NCBI RefSeq assembly: GCF_963678245.1
Contig: NZ_OY782771.1
Span: 124,001-188,000 of the forward strand
Direction: 5' to 3'
Length of the DNA stretch: 64,000 nt
Source: an uncultured Sunxiuqinia sp.
GTDB taxonomy: Bacteria; Bacteroidota; Bacteroidia; Bacteroidales; Prolixibacteraceae
Positions 26,927 to 36,929 of the stretch are shown piece by piece; positions within the stretch are counted from its first letter, which is position 1; the number at the start of each line of letters is the position of its first letter. Both the position numbers and the translations under genes were made by a program. The notes under the pieces were generated by a model. The model saw only the letters and a list, made by a program, of their open reading frames with translations, was not told where the DNA came from and did no database searches.

Positions 26927-29197
26927 TTACTCATGATCCGCCGTCAGGCTTTTAAAGTCGATCGGATAGCTTTCCTGGTACATTTCGCGGTACACTTTGG
27001 TAAAGTGGTAGTAAACCGTGTGGGCCAGGCTAAGTTTTCCCTGAAGGGTGAGTAGTTGTAGTTTTTTACGCAGGGCGGGTTCATTCAGCGGATCATGTAG
27101 GCTGACCACTTCGGCTAGTTTAAAGAGCAACTGTCCATGTTTTGTTTCATCCTGTGTTTCAAACAATGTCATGCCCATTTCAATAATCCGGTCACTCATT
27201 TTGCTGATGTAAGGATCGAGCCACGATTCGGAGATGTCAGGGAAAAGCGTGCCACGATCAAGAATGTCAAGCAAGCGGGGAAGGGTTTCATCGATGCTCT
27301 GACTGTCCGGCTGCTTTTCAATTAGCTTGAGTTGGCTGGTCACGTCGCAGTATTCAGAGTAGCAGGTGTCGCTTAGCTCAATTTGCCATAGCTTGTCGCG
27401 AAAGACCAGCTTGATGCCCGGGCAGGTGGCCAGCGCAGCTTTCAGGTTTTGAATGTTGGTTCCCCTTGTGTTCTTGGCTTTCTGTGTACTCATGCCGGGC
27501 CAGAGTATGCCCGATAGCTCGCTCGTTGAGATTCCCCGGTGTCCATTGACACTGTTCAGAAAAACCAGTATGAAGAGCTGTTTTATTTTGGGCGAAAACT
27601 TTTGGCTGACATCCATGCCCTCGGAATTAATTACTTTCAGACCGCCAAAACAGCTTATTTTTTCCTGGTATTGTTCTGGTTCGCGTACTTTTTTATTTGG
27701 TTTGGTTTGCTGTTGCTCCGATCTGGATTTGATTTTCCTGAAATACAGGTACCCGGCAGATGGGAGGAGCAGTGCCAGAAAAAGCAGGCTCCAGAGTCTT
27801 GCATGATTGCCTCTTGGCTGGTCGCTGGATTGCTGAAACTGCTGGCGGATTTCTTCATTATTCAGTTCTCGGTTCCATATTTTGATGTCGCCCATATAGC
27901 CTACAAAAAACTCTTCCCATAAATTGCTTCCAATCAATAAGGTGTAATCCGATTCGCAGTAGGGTGTAATCAGGTCGATTTGGTCGGTGAGTTCTCCGTT
28001 CAGATAAAACCGAATCTGGTTTTCATAGGCTGAATGAACCAACGAGATAAAAGTCCATTCATTGATTGGCACCTTAGATGAATCAGACTGGTAATCTTTG
28101 ATCCCCTGCATGGTGTAAGTGAGTGCGCCGTTGTGTAGTTTCAACACAAAGTCACGGCCTTTCCCCAGGATGCTGTTGTTTGCGTCGGTCTGAGTTGGTT
28201 TGATCCAAGCGGTGATGCTGAAGTTGGGTTGCAGGCTTTCCTTACTTTGGATTCCGGCATCGAGATAGGCGCGATCGGAAAACCAGGCGCATGCGCCCCG
28301 CTCGGGATCTGTTGTTAGTTCAACATCGTTGTTGATGATTTCCTGTTGGTTTTTTCTTTGTACGTTAAGCGAGTACTTGTCGAACACAAAGTGGTCGGTC
28401 AGCTGAAAATCGCGACTCAGGCTGACTGCTTTAAATTCTTTTAAGTAGTTTCTGTTGACAGGTGAGTCGTGCATGATATCGGGTGAAAAACGGTAGCCCG
28501 CTTTGTAAGGAATGAACGGTTCGGGAATTGCGCTCAGCAGCGGAAAACAAAAGTAGCCGTTGCTTTGACGATTTGGATAGCCTTTCCACGACACCTTGTC
28601 CAGCAGCTCATCATTGGACAGAACGACCCCAATGAACTTTGGGTTTGAGTTCAGTGAGCTAATCAGTTTTGCCGATTCTTGTAACCCGGAAGATTGGAGG
28701 GAAATGAAATTGGGAAGTTTTCCGCTCTGACTCCAGAGTTCCATAAGCTGCTTATGTTCATCGAAGTCGTTTCCGTGCTGAACGAGCAAGAGTTCGTTGT
28801 TACTGAATTGCGTGGGATCAAAAATGCTGTCTCCGACTTGCTGATCCAGATTGACTTGATCCAAGCTGGCCATTTTGATCAGGATTAAATCTTTTGGCGT
28901 TTCAATTTCGGGTTGTTCATCAGCACCGACAAGTATGGGAATGATCGTTTGCTGCGTGGTGAGCACTTTAAGCTTATTTTGCAGATCCGCCTGAGCCAGG
29001 TTCTCAGCGAAAAAGGCCAGAGGAATGTTCATTTTTTTAAGGCTATCCAGGTCTGCAATTGTAAGTTTATTAAGATGAACCAGCAGATGGGCATTTAGAC
29101 GAACAGACTGCCGGACAGTATCTGCTAGTTCGTGATACCAACTGGTGTTTGCATGCGACAATCCACTTGTCAAAAATAGCCATGCAAAAAAGATCAT
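26927..29197 (-). CDS. Membrane-spanning regulator: periplasmic LamG domain, TM, cytoplasmic SARP/BTAD domain
   Basis: 756 residues from the ATG at 29197 (MIFFAWLFLTSGLSHA, signal or anchor). The frame is open to 29257, but a TAAATTTG promoter-like box at 29255-29262 makes the inner start more likely. An N-terminal periplasmic region I do not recognise is followed by a LamG/concanavalin domain (ACAWFSDRAYLDAG to GYMGDIKIWNRELNNEEI). One TM helix follows (LWSLLFLALLLPSAGYLYF), then a basic linker. The cytoplasmic part is a winged-helix DNA-binding domain like SARP/OmpR C-termini (ISCFGGLKVINSEG to LWPGMSTQKAKNTRGTNIQNLKAAL), then a BTAD-like helical domain. It is predicted to sense an external glycan and regulate transcription directly. 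Confidence 0.75.
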   Translation of the reverse strand: MIFFAWLFLTSGLSHANTSWYHELADTVRQSVRLNAHLLVHLNKLTIADLDSLKKMNIPLAFFAENLAQADLQNKLKVLTTQQTIIPILVGADEQPEIETPKDLILIKMASLDQVNLDQQVGDSIFDPTQFSNNELLLVQHGNDFDEHKQLMELWSQSGKLPNFISLQSSGLQESAKLISSLNSNPKFIGVVLSNDELLDKVSWKGYPNRQSNGYFCFPLLSAIPEPFIPYKAGYRFSPDIMHDSPVNRNYLKEFKAVSLSRDFQLTDHFVFDKYSLNVQRKNQQEIINNDVELTTDPERGACAWFSDRAYLDAGIQSKESLQPNFSITAWIKPTQTDANNSILGKGRDFVLKLHNGALTYTMQGIKDYQSDSSKVPINEWTFISLVHSAYENQIRFYLNGELTDQIDLITPYCESDYTLLIGSNLWEEFFVGYMGDIKIWNRELNNEEIRQQFQQSSDQPRGNHARLWSLLFLALLLPSAGYLYFRKIKSRSEQQQTKPNKKVREPEQYQEKISCFGGLKVINSEGMDVSQKFSPKIKQLFILVFLNSVNGHRGISTSELSGILWPGMSTQKAKNTRGTNIQNLKAALATCPGIKLVFRDKLWQIELSDTCYSEYCDVTSQLKLIEKQPDSQSIDETLPRLLDILDRGTLFPDISESWLDPYISKMSDRIIEMGMTLFETQDETKHGQLLFKLAEVVSLHDPLNEPALRKKLQLLTLQGKLSLAHTVYYHFTKVYREMYQESYPIDFKSLTADHE

Positions 29198-29336
29198 ACC
29201 ATATAAACGGATGTTTAACTTCAAGCAAATATTGGGTTGATAAATCGTTCTTTGCAAATTTATAAAAAGCTGACTGATGTTTTCAGGATGCGTGTTAATT
29301 TTAATTTTCGTTCAGCACAAAATTGAGGGTATGACT

Positions 29337-30568
29337 TTAGTCGTGTGTCAGAGTTCCGGCCGTTTTTTCAACTTCTCTGAAAACACGTAATAAATTGCCA
29401 CCCCAAATTTTTCTGATGTCTCTTTGAGAATACCCACGCTTCAGCAATTCGTAGGTGATGTTTGGAAATTCGCTGACATCAGCGCAGTCGTCCAAGCCAC
29501 CACCGCCGTCAAAATCACTGCCAATGCCAACATAGTCAACGCCCACCAACTTCACTACATGATCGATGTGGTCAACCAAATCGGCTACGGTCGGCAGTTC
29601 TTTGGGATAGTTTCTTCTCATGTCTTTCCATTCCTGGTTGAAAGCGGTTTTTTTAGTTTCGTCCATCTTGCCGAAATCGTTGCGGTAAATGCTCATTAGC
29701 CGGCTTTTAACGGCGTAGCGCTGGGTGGTGGTGTCAGGTTCCTTGATGTAATCGTCGAGCAGGCACATTTGGATGACACCACCGTTTTCGGCCAGCTTTT
29801 TAATCATCTCGTCGCTTATGTTGCGGTCGTGATTAGCGACTGCTCTTGCGCAGGAATGACTGGCAATAACCGGCCCCTGACTCATGTTCATCACATCAAA
29901 AAAAGCTTCATCCGAAATATGCGACACATCTACCATCATGCCCAACCGGTTCATTTCGTGAATGACCATCCGCCCAAAATCACTGACCCCATGGTGTTCC
30001 GGTTCAGTCAAATCGCTTGATGAATCGCAAATGTCGTTGTGAAAAGAATGAGAAAGGGTGATGTAACGGACGCCCCGTTTGTAAAATTCTTCTACCCGTT
30101 CGAGGTTTTTCGCTAGGGGAAACCATTTTCCAGTCCAATGTAAATAGCACGTTTGCCAGCACTTTCAATCGTGGCAGCTTGATCGGCGGTTAGTGCTAGG
30201 TTCGCTGTTGCCTGATGTTGGACGCCTGCCGAATGAATGGAATCCAGCATCTGATGCGCCAATTGATAGGCTTTGATATAGTTTTCATCTGTTCGTGGTT
30301 TCTGGCCTATCCATACAGCAAAGAACATGGCACCGAGCCCACCGGCTTTCATGCGTGGTAAATCCACCCGGCTGTCCGGACTTTGGTGTTCGTCGCCAAT
30401 ATCAAAATCACTCCTGATCATTTCCATTGGGGTGTCGCAATGGGTATCGATGGTTAAGACACGCTCGTGAATGCGCAGGGCTTTTTTCCACAGTCGCTGG
30501 TCTTTTTCCTGGGCATGGGCAAACAGGATCCCCAAGCTCAGTAGAAATAGTAAAATCGTTTGTTTCAT
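29337..30568 (-). pseudogene. M19 membrane dipeptidase, split by one frameshift
   Basis: The N-terminal frame (30113-30568) has a signal peptide (MKQTILLFLLSLGILFAHAQ), the metal-binding TIDTHCDTP and ends at YIGLENGFP. The sense continues in another frame as LAKNLERVEEFYKRGVRYITLSH, and runs to 29337 through DVSHISD, IASHSCARA and GIGSDFDGGG. One base is missing in a run read as TTTCCCC on the minus strand (GGGG at 30116-30119 on plus). Repaired, the protein would be about 410 residues, normal for a dipeptidase hydrolysing dipeptides, including D-amino-acid ones. All zinc ligands appear present, so a sequencing error or recent mutation is plausible. Confidence 0.82.
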
Positions 30569-30623
30569 TCAGTTTATGCTTTTAGCTCATCATTCCATCC
30601 GGATGCTGGAGCCAGTTGTTCTT

Positions 30624-32000
30624 TTATTGAAACGGCACGGGGTCGCCGGTTATTTCTTTTGCAAAGGCTTTCAAATCCTGCCCTGAAAAATTGCCCGAAG
30701 TCATTATCAGCAGATTTTTGTGACTCCAGTTTTTAGCGCGGAGTTGCTCGAATAATTCTTCCGGCTTGGTAAAGACCTGCAGGCCCTCGCTGGCAAAAGC
30801 TGCAGTAGCCTCGGCTTTGCTGATTGGACTCAAGCGTTTATGTTCGATGTTTTTCGGGTTGAAGAAAACGAAAGCTTCGTCGGCTTCGTCCATGCAGTTT
30901 TTGTATTGGGGGAGAAAATCTTTTTTCAATGAACTGTAGGTGTGTAGTTCTATTACAGCAACCAGTTGGCGAGTGCTGAATTGTTTTTTTACCGCAGCTG
31001 TTGTGGCTTTTAGTTTCGACGGAGAATGTGCAAAGTCATAAAAAACTGTACCGTTTTCGTTTGCTGATAAAATTTCCAAACGGCGGGCAGCGCCTTTAAA
31101 CGAACTCATGGCACTGTAGAATTGCTCGTCGTTGATGCCTAACTTTTTGCAAACTAATTTAGCGCCGGCGATATTTTGCAGGTTGTGATCGCCAAACACT
31201 TGTAAGCGAGTTTTTTGCTCATCGTGGTTTAAGTAAGTTACACCATCAGTAACTGTCGATTCGTGTTCTTTATAAGGGATCTGCTCTGTGTCATCGGATG
31301 TGGTCGCAGCAATTTGGCGAAGGTTTTCGTCGTCTTCATAATAAATAAGCGAACCCTCTTTTTCGATTTGTGTGGCAAAAATCCGAAACTGCTCCACGTA
31401 GTTTTCAAAGGTTGGAAACACATTGATGTGGTCCCAGGCAATGCCACTCAACAGGGCAATATGTGGCTGGTACAAGTGAAACTTCGGACGTCGGTCAATA
31501 GGCGACGATAAATATTCATCGCCTTCAAATACCGCGATCTTGGTGTCTTCCTTCAGCGAAACCATGGTTTCAAAACCTTCCAGCCTGGCACCAACCATAT
31601 AATCGAAGTCGATGTGGTTGGTTTTCAAAACATGCATAATCATCGATGTGATGCTTGTTTTTCCGTGCGAACCGCCAATCACCACCCGTGTTTTGTCTTT
31701 GGTTTGTTCGTAAAGGTATTCGGGGTACGAGTATATTTTCAATCCAAGTTCTTGTGCACGTTTTAGTTCCGGGTTGTCAGGATGCGCATGCATGCCTAAA
31801 ATAATGGCATCAATGTCGGTTGAAATTTGCTCGGGCTGCCAGCCATTTTGATTCGGAAGCAAACCATATGCTTGCAACCTGCCTTTGGATGGCTCAAAAA
31901 TTTCATCATCGCTACCCGTTATCAGGTAGCCTTTTTTGTGCAGAGCAATAGCCAGGTTGTGCATGGCACTTCCGCCAATGGCAATAAAATGAATGTGCAT
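30624..32000 (-). CDS. mpl: UDP-MurNAc:L-Ala-gamma-D-Glu-meso-DAP ligase (murein tripeptide ligase)
   Basis: Mur-ligase-family enzyme that reattaches recycled murein tripeptide to UDP-MurNAc. 458 residues. The N-terminal Rossmann motif is FIAIGGSAMHNLA, the ATP loop GGSHGKTS is near 110, and VFEGDEYLSS carries the carbamylated-region acid. SGIAWDHINVFPTFE is typical of Mpl and MurC. Distinguishing Mpl from MurC rests on the short IGGSAM (not GIGGIGMS) start and the DYMVGARLEGFE segment. The M19 dipeptidase downstream fits a cell-wall peptide turnover theme. Confidence 0.92.
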   Translation of the reverse strand: MHIHFIAIGGSAMHNLAIALHKKGYLITGSDDEIFEPSKGRLQAYGLLPNQNGWQPEQISTDIDAIILGMHAHPDNPELKRAQELGLKIYSYPEYLYEQTKDKTRVVIGGSHGKTSITSMIMHVLKTNHIDFDYMVGARLEGFETMVSLKEDTKIAVFEGDEYLSSPIDRRPKFHLYQPHIALLSGIAWDHINVFPTFENYVEQFRIFATQIEKEGSLIYYEDDENLRQIAATTSDDTEQIPYKEHESTVTDGVTYLNHDEQKTRLQVFGDHNLQNIAGAKLVCKKLGINDEQFYSAMSSFKGAARRLEILSANENGTVFYDFAHSPSKLKATTAAVKKQFSTRQLVAVIELHTYSSLKKDFLPQYKNCMDEADEAFVFFNPKNIEHKRLSPISKAEATAAFASEGLQVFTKPEELFEQLRAKNWSHKNLLIMTSGNFSGQDLKAFAKEITGDPVPFQ

Positions 32001-32132
32001 GAAGTTCGGATTCTGTTTTTGAAAGCTTAAAATTAATGAAAGTAGAACAAGTACAGCGCGTCTTCGAAAAAATTATTGAATTTCAGGATTGACTTGTTTT
32101 CTGTAGTTTTGAAATTCGATAAAAAGAGAAGC

Positions 32133-33215
32133 ATGAGAACGAGGATTTTCTGTAAATCGTTATTGGGTATTTGGCTGGCGATGGCAACTTTTTTACTCAC
32201 CGAATTGGCAGCAGCTTTTCCTGCAGTGACCGAGGCGTTTTATTCGCAGCAAGTTTACCCGGTTGTTGCCACCATTCTTTCAGCAGTGAGTCGACAGGTG
32301 CCGTTTTCGCTGGATGATTTATTTTATGTGGCGTTGATCATTTTCGCGGTTGCGACCGTTGTTGCGCTGGTGATTCGAAAAATTAAATGGCGAAAATTTC
32401 TTCTTATTTGGCTCAATTCGCTGGCGATCTTGTATATCCTTTTCTACTGGCTTTGGGGCTTTAATTATTACAGGGAAGATCTGAATCAACGCTTGTCGAT
32501 TTCTGAAAGTGAATCGGGTACTGAATTATTTTTAAGTGTTTTTGAAGAGTTGGTCGAACGAACCAATGCATCGTATGTGAAAACTGATTCGTTGAGAAAA
32601 TCGCAAGTTGATTCATGGATTGAAAATTCCTATCAACAATTAGCTCCGTTTTTGCAGGTTGAATATCCTTCGGGAGTGCGTCGGTCAAAGTCGATTACCT
32701 TTAGCCGCTTTTTTGCGGCGGCTACCATTTCGGGTTACTACGGGCCATTTTTTAACGAAGTGCATGTGAATAATTATCTGCTGCCGGTTGAGTATCCGTT
32801 GGTGCTGGCCCACGAAAAAGCTCATCAATTTGGAATTACGGGTGAGGCAGAAGCCAATTTTTATGCCTGGTTGGTGTGCTCTCAAAGTCAGGAAAAACAA
32901 TTGCAATACAGCGCCAATTTGTATGTGCTGCGCTACTTTATTTATGAGGGCTATAAATTAGAAGGCTACACCGACATTATTGAAAAGTTGGATGAACGCG
33001 TAAAGGCAGACTTGCGGCGAATACGCGAACATTGGCTCCGACTTCGTGATGAAAAAATAGATGATTATGCCTCGAAAGTGAACGATGCCTACCTGAAGAC
33101 TAATAAAGTAGAAAAGGGTATTGATGATTATACGGGGGTGATTAAGTTTGTCATGGACTTTGAAACCGATTCGCTTTCGCAGAAAAGAGTGATTGCTTTA
33201 CAGGAGCAGCCTTAG
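32133..33215 (+). CDS. DUF3810 membrane protein with a HEXXH motif
   Basis: 360 residues from the ATG at 32133 (MRTRIFCKSLLGIWL). The open frame starts at 32076 but that leaves an unlikely leader. Three TM helices occupy roughly residues 8-140, followed by a soluble domain. YPLVLAHEKAHQFGITGEAEANFYAWL contains HEKAH and a downstream Glu, a zincin-like arrangement, so a membrane-bound peptidase is possible. DUF3810 itself has no assigned function that I know. TAGTTTTG at 32104-32111 fits a -7 box. It diverges from mpl. Confidence 0.8.
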   Translation: MRTRIFCKSLLGIWLAMATFLLTELAAAFPAVTEAFYSQQVYPVVATILSAVSRQVPFSLDDLFYVALIIFAVATVVALVIRKIKWRKFLLIWLNSLAILYILFYWLWGFNYYREDLNQRLSISESESGTELFLSVFEELVERTNASYVKTDSLRKSQVDSWIENSYQQLAPFLQVEYPSGVRRSKSITFSRFFAAATISGYYGPFFNEVHVNNYLLPVEYPLVLAHEKAHQFGITGEAEANFYAWLVCSQSQEKQLQYSANLYVLRYFIYEGYKLEGYTDIIEKLDERVKADLRRIREHWLRLRDEKIDDYASKVNDAYLKTNKVEKGIDDYTGVIKFVMDFETDSLSQKRVIALQEQP

Positions 33216-33278
33216 TAGGATCATTCCACTTCAACTATACTTTTTATTATTTTTGCCACCGAATTAAAATTCAGAATT

Positions 33279-34103
33279 ATGCAAATTTATGCCATTCATG
33301 CCGGCCATTTTTCATGCGATGGCGGAGCACTCTTCAGTGTTATTCCAAAACCGCTTTGGTCAAAAGTTTATCCGGCTGACGAGAATAATGTGACCAAGTT
33401 AACCATGCGTTGTTTGTTGGTTGATCAGGGAGAACGGAAAATATTGATTGAAGCAGGGGTTGGCGACCATTACCCAGAGAAAGTAAAACGCAATAATGGA
33501 CATGAAGAAACGGATGCTTTGCCAAAATCGCTGGCCGAAAAGGGCTATTCGGTTGACGATATTACCGATGTTGTATTTACCCACTTGCATTGGGATCATT
33601 GCAATGGAGCCGTTTTAAAAGAAGGAGAAAGTTTGAGATTACTTTTCCCAAATGCCACGCACTGGTGTAGCAAACGCCAATGGGAGCATGCTCAGGTTTC
33701 GAATGTGCGCGAGCGGGCTGCTTATTTTCACGATGTACTGAATTTTCTGAAAGCAGAAGGTAGCATGCAGCTGGTTGAAAATGAAGGTGAGCTATTTCTT
33801 GACTTCGAAGTTCGTTTTTTTGATGGGCACACCCCCGGGCAAATGATTCCTTTGGTGAAGCACGATGGGAAAACTTATGTTTATACATCGGATCTGATTC
33901 CTACAATTGCAAATATTCCAACTGTTTGGTTGGCTTCTTATGATTTGTATCCGGTTACCTCCTTGGAAGAAAAAGAAGCTTTTTTAAAAGAAGCGGCCGA
34001 CAACAAATATGTCCTGTTTTTTGAACATGATTTTTACACGGAATGTGCTACCGTGGAGTGGACTGAAAAAGGCCCAAAATTGAAAGATAAATTTTCGTTG
34101 TAA
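33279..34103 (+). CDS. MBL-fold metallo-hydrolase
   Basis: 274 residues. The metal-binding motif HLHWDHCNG (HxHxDH) is near 108, preceded by LLVDQGERKILIEAGVGD. Later ligands lie in FFDGHTPGQM and YTSDLIPT, and the C-terminus has FFEHDFYTE. This is the lactonase/AttM-like layout of the beta-lactamase superfamily, cytoplasmic (no signal peptide). The substrate cannot be inferred. TATTTTTG at 33248-33255 may be its -7 box. Confidence 0.87.
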   Translation: MQIYAIHAGHFSCDGGALFSVIPKPLWSKVYPADENNVTKLTMRCLLVDQGERKILIEAGVGDHYPEKVKRNNGHEETDALPKSLAEKGYSVDDITDVVFTHLHWDHCNGAVLKEGESLRLLFPNATHWCSKRQWEHAQVSNVRERAAYFHDVLNFLKAEGSMQLVENEGELFLDFEVRFFDGHTPGQMIPLVKHDGKTYVYTSDLIPTIANIPTVWLASYDLYPVTSLEEKEAFLKEAADNKYVLFFEHDFYTECATVEWTEKGPKLKDKFSL

Positions 34104-34246
34104 ACTTACCAGATTTATGTTTTTGGCTGACCCTGATTCTGAATTTCAAGTGATTTGGTTCGGGCTGCAAGTCTGTAGTTAAAAAACTCGAATTGTAAAT
34201 GTTGATTTGAGGCTTGTTTTCGAAAATGTCTTTATTTAAAGAGATC

Positions 34247-34669
34247 TTAATCCTGATTCAAGACTGTAAATGGTTCGTTCTTCACTCCCGCATAGAACAC
34301 CATTATTTCCACCGGGACATCCGTTTTGTTTTCGCCGTAGTGGGAGGTATTTACCAGCTCAATAATAGGGTCGCCTTCATTCAAAATGAGTTCATCACCA
34401 TGTTCTGAAATCACCGAAAGCGAGCCTTTGAGCATATAGCCCACATTGATTACGGGGTGTTTATGCCATTCCAGTTTTGTATGTGGCGGTATGGTAAACT
34501 TCACCAGCGTGACCTCCGGCTGACCTTGTGGGTAAAGGGGGAGAATTGTACCATCCCATGTTTTTGTGCCTTGAACTATGACTGCTTTTTCAACCTTCGC
34601 AATGTCCTGTGCCTTTGTGCATCCCGACAAAAATATTGCAATGGCAAGAACTAAGAATAACTTCTTCAT
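34247..34669 (-). CDS. Cupin-domain lipoprotein
   Basis: 140 residues from the ATG at 34669 (MKKLFLVLAIAIFLSGCTKAQ), with the lipobox LSGC giving a lipid anchor. One cupin barrel follows: PPHTKLEWHKHPVINVGYMLKG (motif 1 with two His) and NEGDPIIELVNTSHYGEN (motif 2). It probably binds a metal in the periplasm; no reaction is assigned. It abuts the M3-like peptidase gene, whose stop is 2 bp upstream, so the two may be co-transcribed. Confidence 0.82.
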   Translation of the reverse strand: MKKLFLVLAIAIFLSGCTKAQDIAKVEKAVIVQGTKTWDGTILPLYPQGQPEVTLVKFTIPPHTKLEWHKHPVINVGYMLKGSLSVISEHGDELILNEGDPIIELVNTSHYGENKTDVPVEIMVFYAGVKNEPFTVLNQD

Positions 34670-34670
34670 A

Positions 34671-36929
34671 TCAACGATCATTAACAATTAACTTAATTTT
34701 CCGTTCTTCCACTTCAACAACATAAATCCCGTTCGGATACCCACTGACATCAATTTTTGTCTCTTTGGAAACTATTGGTCGGCTCAATAATACCTGTCCA
34801 AAACTGTTGTATAGCTTATAGTGTTCGGCTTTGTCATCGGGGGATTTTATCGTCACCCAGTCAGCAGCGGGGTTGGGATAGAGCTGCACTTCTGAAGTTG
34901 ATTTATCCCCGATTCCGGTTTGCACTTGCTTGAAAGTGACAGCTATATTTCTGTCGTATTTCGTGTGGAGGTACAGACTGTCTCTTATAGCGATACTATC
35001 GCCGTCAATAACAATGCTTGCAATTGTATTCCCTTCATCAGGTTTTAACTTAATTTTCACTGATTGTCCCTCTTGTGCGCGGATAGTGCCAGTAGGGTAG
35101 ATGGTGCCTCCAATGCCGGCAGTAGCAGTAATGGTTCGCCGGTAGGGACTATTTTCCAGCATATCTTCCACTTTACCGGCAAGATCAATGTACAGTTGCT
35201 CATCCAAAGGCGTAAGCATCCCGGCTGAATCCATGGCAGCCTGATAATCTGCATGTTGAATATTATTGAGCAAGGTTCTGTAAGTTTGCTTAGCTGAGGC
35301 AAAGTCATCTTTACTTTTAAACCAAATATTGAGTGCAGGCAATGCGCTCATGGTGTATGAGATGGTATAATTCGGGTGGTGAAAGAGATGGCCCATATCC
35401 ACCCATTTATATTCTACGCCGGTATTTCTATTTGCTACCTCTGTTCCATAAAACAAACCGTACAGGTGCTTGTAAATGGTATTCAGACTCTCCAGCGAAA
35501 GCTCTGTTTGCGTATAGAGCTCCTGCTCAAAAGCATCAAAAAGTGTTTGATGTAACACATCTCCAATAATGATTGATGCGACCTTTATAGCCTCAATTCC
35601 ACTGACTGTAGCCTGGTCGTTAAAAGTGGAGAGTTCAGATCTCAGCGCAAGGCCTTCAAAAGACATCGAAGGAACTTCTGTCAGGTCAGAATTAGAGGTT
35701 CCATACAAAGCGTTTTCACGTGTCTTTCCATATCCATCTAAATAATGTCCAAACTCGTGAAATAAATCCGCATAATCGGGGTAAATGCTGAAATTTAGAA
35801 AGATAGCGGAGGCATTATAGTAAACGAAATTTGTACAGTACCCGATTTTTTCTCTTGTATTTCCTCCAGCAATATCGTAAAGCCCATATTTTATCATATA
35901 ATCGTAGGCAGGCTTGAACTCCGACAGATTAAGCTCCCTTGTATTGTCCATCACCCCGGCAAGTTTTTGCATCATATCTTCAGGCGATTTAGCAATCAAT
36001 GCATCTTCAAACTCGTTTTCATGGCTGTGTATGCCTTTTAGTTCTTCATAAAACGGAGTGAAATATTGCTGTACAAAATTATGAACAACCTTTAGTTCTT
36101 CGGGAGAATAGTTTCGTCCTTGACCTTCTTTATAAGCATATTGTAAAAAGTTGCTATACTCCACTGATGATGCTTCAGCTATTTGCCTGCGGACATTAAC
36201 CAAATCAAGATAAATTGTGCCTAAAATTCGATTTTTTTCTTGCCAAAGGGCCAGGTAGGCCTCTGTCCGTGCCTCGCTATCAAGTCCGAGCGAGTCTAAA
36301 TTAGAAAAACTGACTGTCTGCCCGACTATGTCTACCTCAATTTTCTGTACTGAGGCTGCATTGTATCGGGCTAATAACTGACTCTCCTGGGATCGAAGTG
36401 CTAGTTGAGTTGGGGTTTGTTGGATGGCGCTTAAAAATGAATTTTGCAACTCTTCTCCTAAGGCATTCCAAACCACTGGCTGATATTTTGTGGACAGAGC
36501 TGCTCCGATTGTACCAAGCCCCTTTGCTTTAGCGTAATTACACAAATCAATTGATTGAATAACGAGGTTAGCAACACTTGTGTTGGTCACATCTGTCGAA
36601 TTAAGATATCCATAGTATTTTAAATTAGTCTCAGTTTTAGCATAATAGTCTAATATGTTTTCAACCCAGGCTGTAATGCTATCGGGATTAGCATTTTCGG
36701 AGGAACACAAGGCGGTAAAATCAGCGGAGAGCACATCCACGCCTTCCTTCGTTAAGTTTTCAAAAGGTTTTATCTCCGACTGGGGTATGGTATCACGCCA
36801 TATTTTACCGCCATACACGGTGGTATCTTGTCCGGCGTAAGGTGCACGTTGTGCTATTGCCGATAATGCCATACCCATCAGGATGAAGGCTATGAATAAA
36901 GTTTTGGAGTTGTTTGTTTTGTGTTTCAT
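34671..36929 (-). CDS. Secreted M3-like metallopeptidase with a type IX secretion tail
   Basis: 752 residues. A signal peptide (about 1-26, ending AIAQ) is followed by a long helical peptidase region. The active-site helix is DLFHEFGHYLDGYG (HEXGH), and a downstream EVPSMSFEGLALR resembles the third-ligand segment of M3 oligoendopeptidases. A short beta domain (about 600-665) precedes a C-terminal T9SS sorting domain (VQLYPNPAADWVTI to NGIYVVEVEERK). The protein is therefore predicted to be released or attached at the cell surface. It is the promoter-proximal gene of a two-gene unit with the cupin lipoprotein. Confidence 0.82.
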   Translation of the reverse strand: MKHKTNNSKTLFIAFILMGMALSAIAQRAPYAGQDTTVYGGKIWRDTIPQSEIKPFENLTKEGVDVLSADFTALCSSENANPDSITAWVENILDYYAKTETNLKYYGYLNSTDVTNTSVANLVIQSIDLCNYAKAKGLGTIGAALSTKYQPVVWNALGEELQNSFLSAIQQTPTQLALRSQESQLLARYNAASVQKIEVDIVGQTVSFSNLDSLGLDSEARTEAYLALWQEKNRILGTIYLDLVNVRRQIAEASSVEYSNFLQYAYKEGQGRNYSPEELKVVHNFVQQYFTPFYEELKGIHSHENEFEDALIAKSPEDMMQKLAGVMDNTRELNLSEFKPAYDYMIKYGLYDIAGGNTREKIGYCTNFVYYNASAIFLNFSIYPDYADLFHEFGHYLDGYGKTRENALYGTSNSDLTEVPSMSFEGLALRSELSTFNDQATVSGIEAIKVASIIIGDVLHQTLFDAFEQELYTQTELSLESLNTIYKHLYGLFYGTEVANRNTGVEYKWVDMGHLFHHPNYTISYTMSALPALNIWFKSKDDFASAKQTYRTLLNNIQHADYQAAMDSAGMLTPLDEQLYIDLAGKVEDMLENSPYRRTITATAGIGGTIYPTGTIRAQEGQSVKIKLKPDEGNTIASIVIDGDSIAIRDSLYLHTKYDRNIAVTFKQVQTGIGDKSTSEVQLYPNPAADWVTIKSPDDKAEHYKLYNSFGQVLLSRPIVSKETKIDVSGYPNGIYVVEVEERKIKLIVNDR

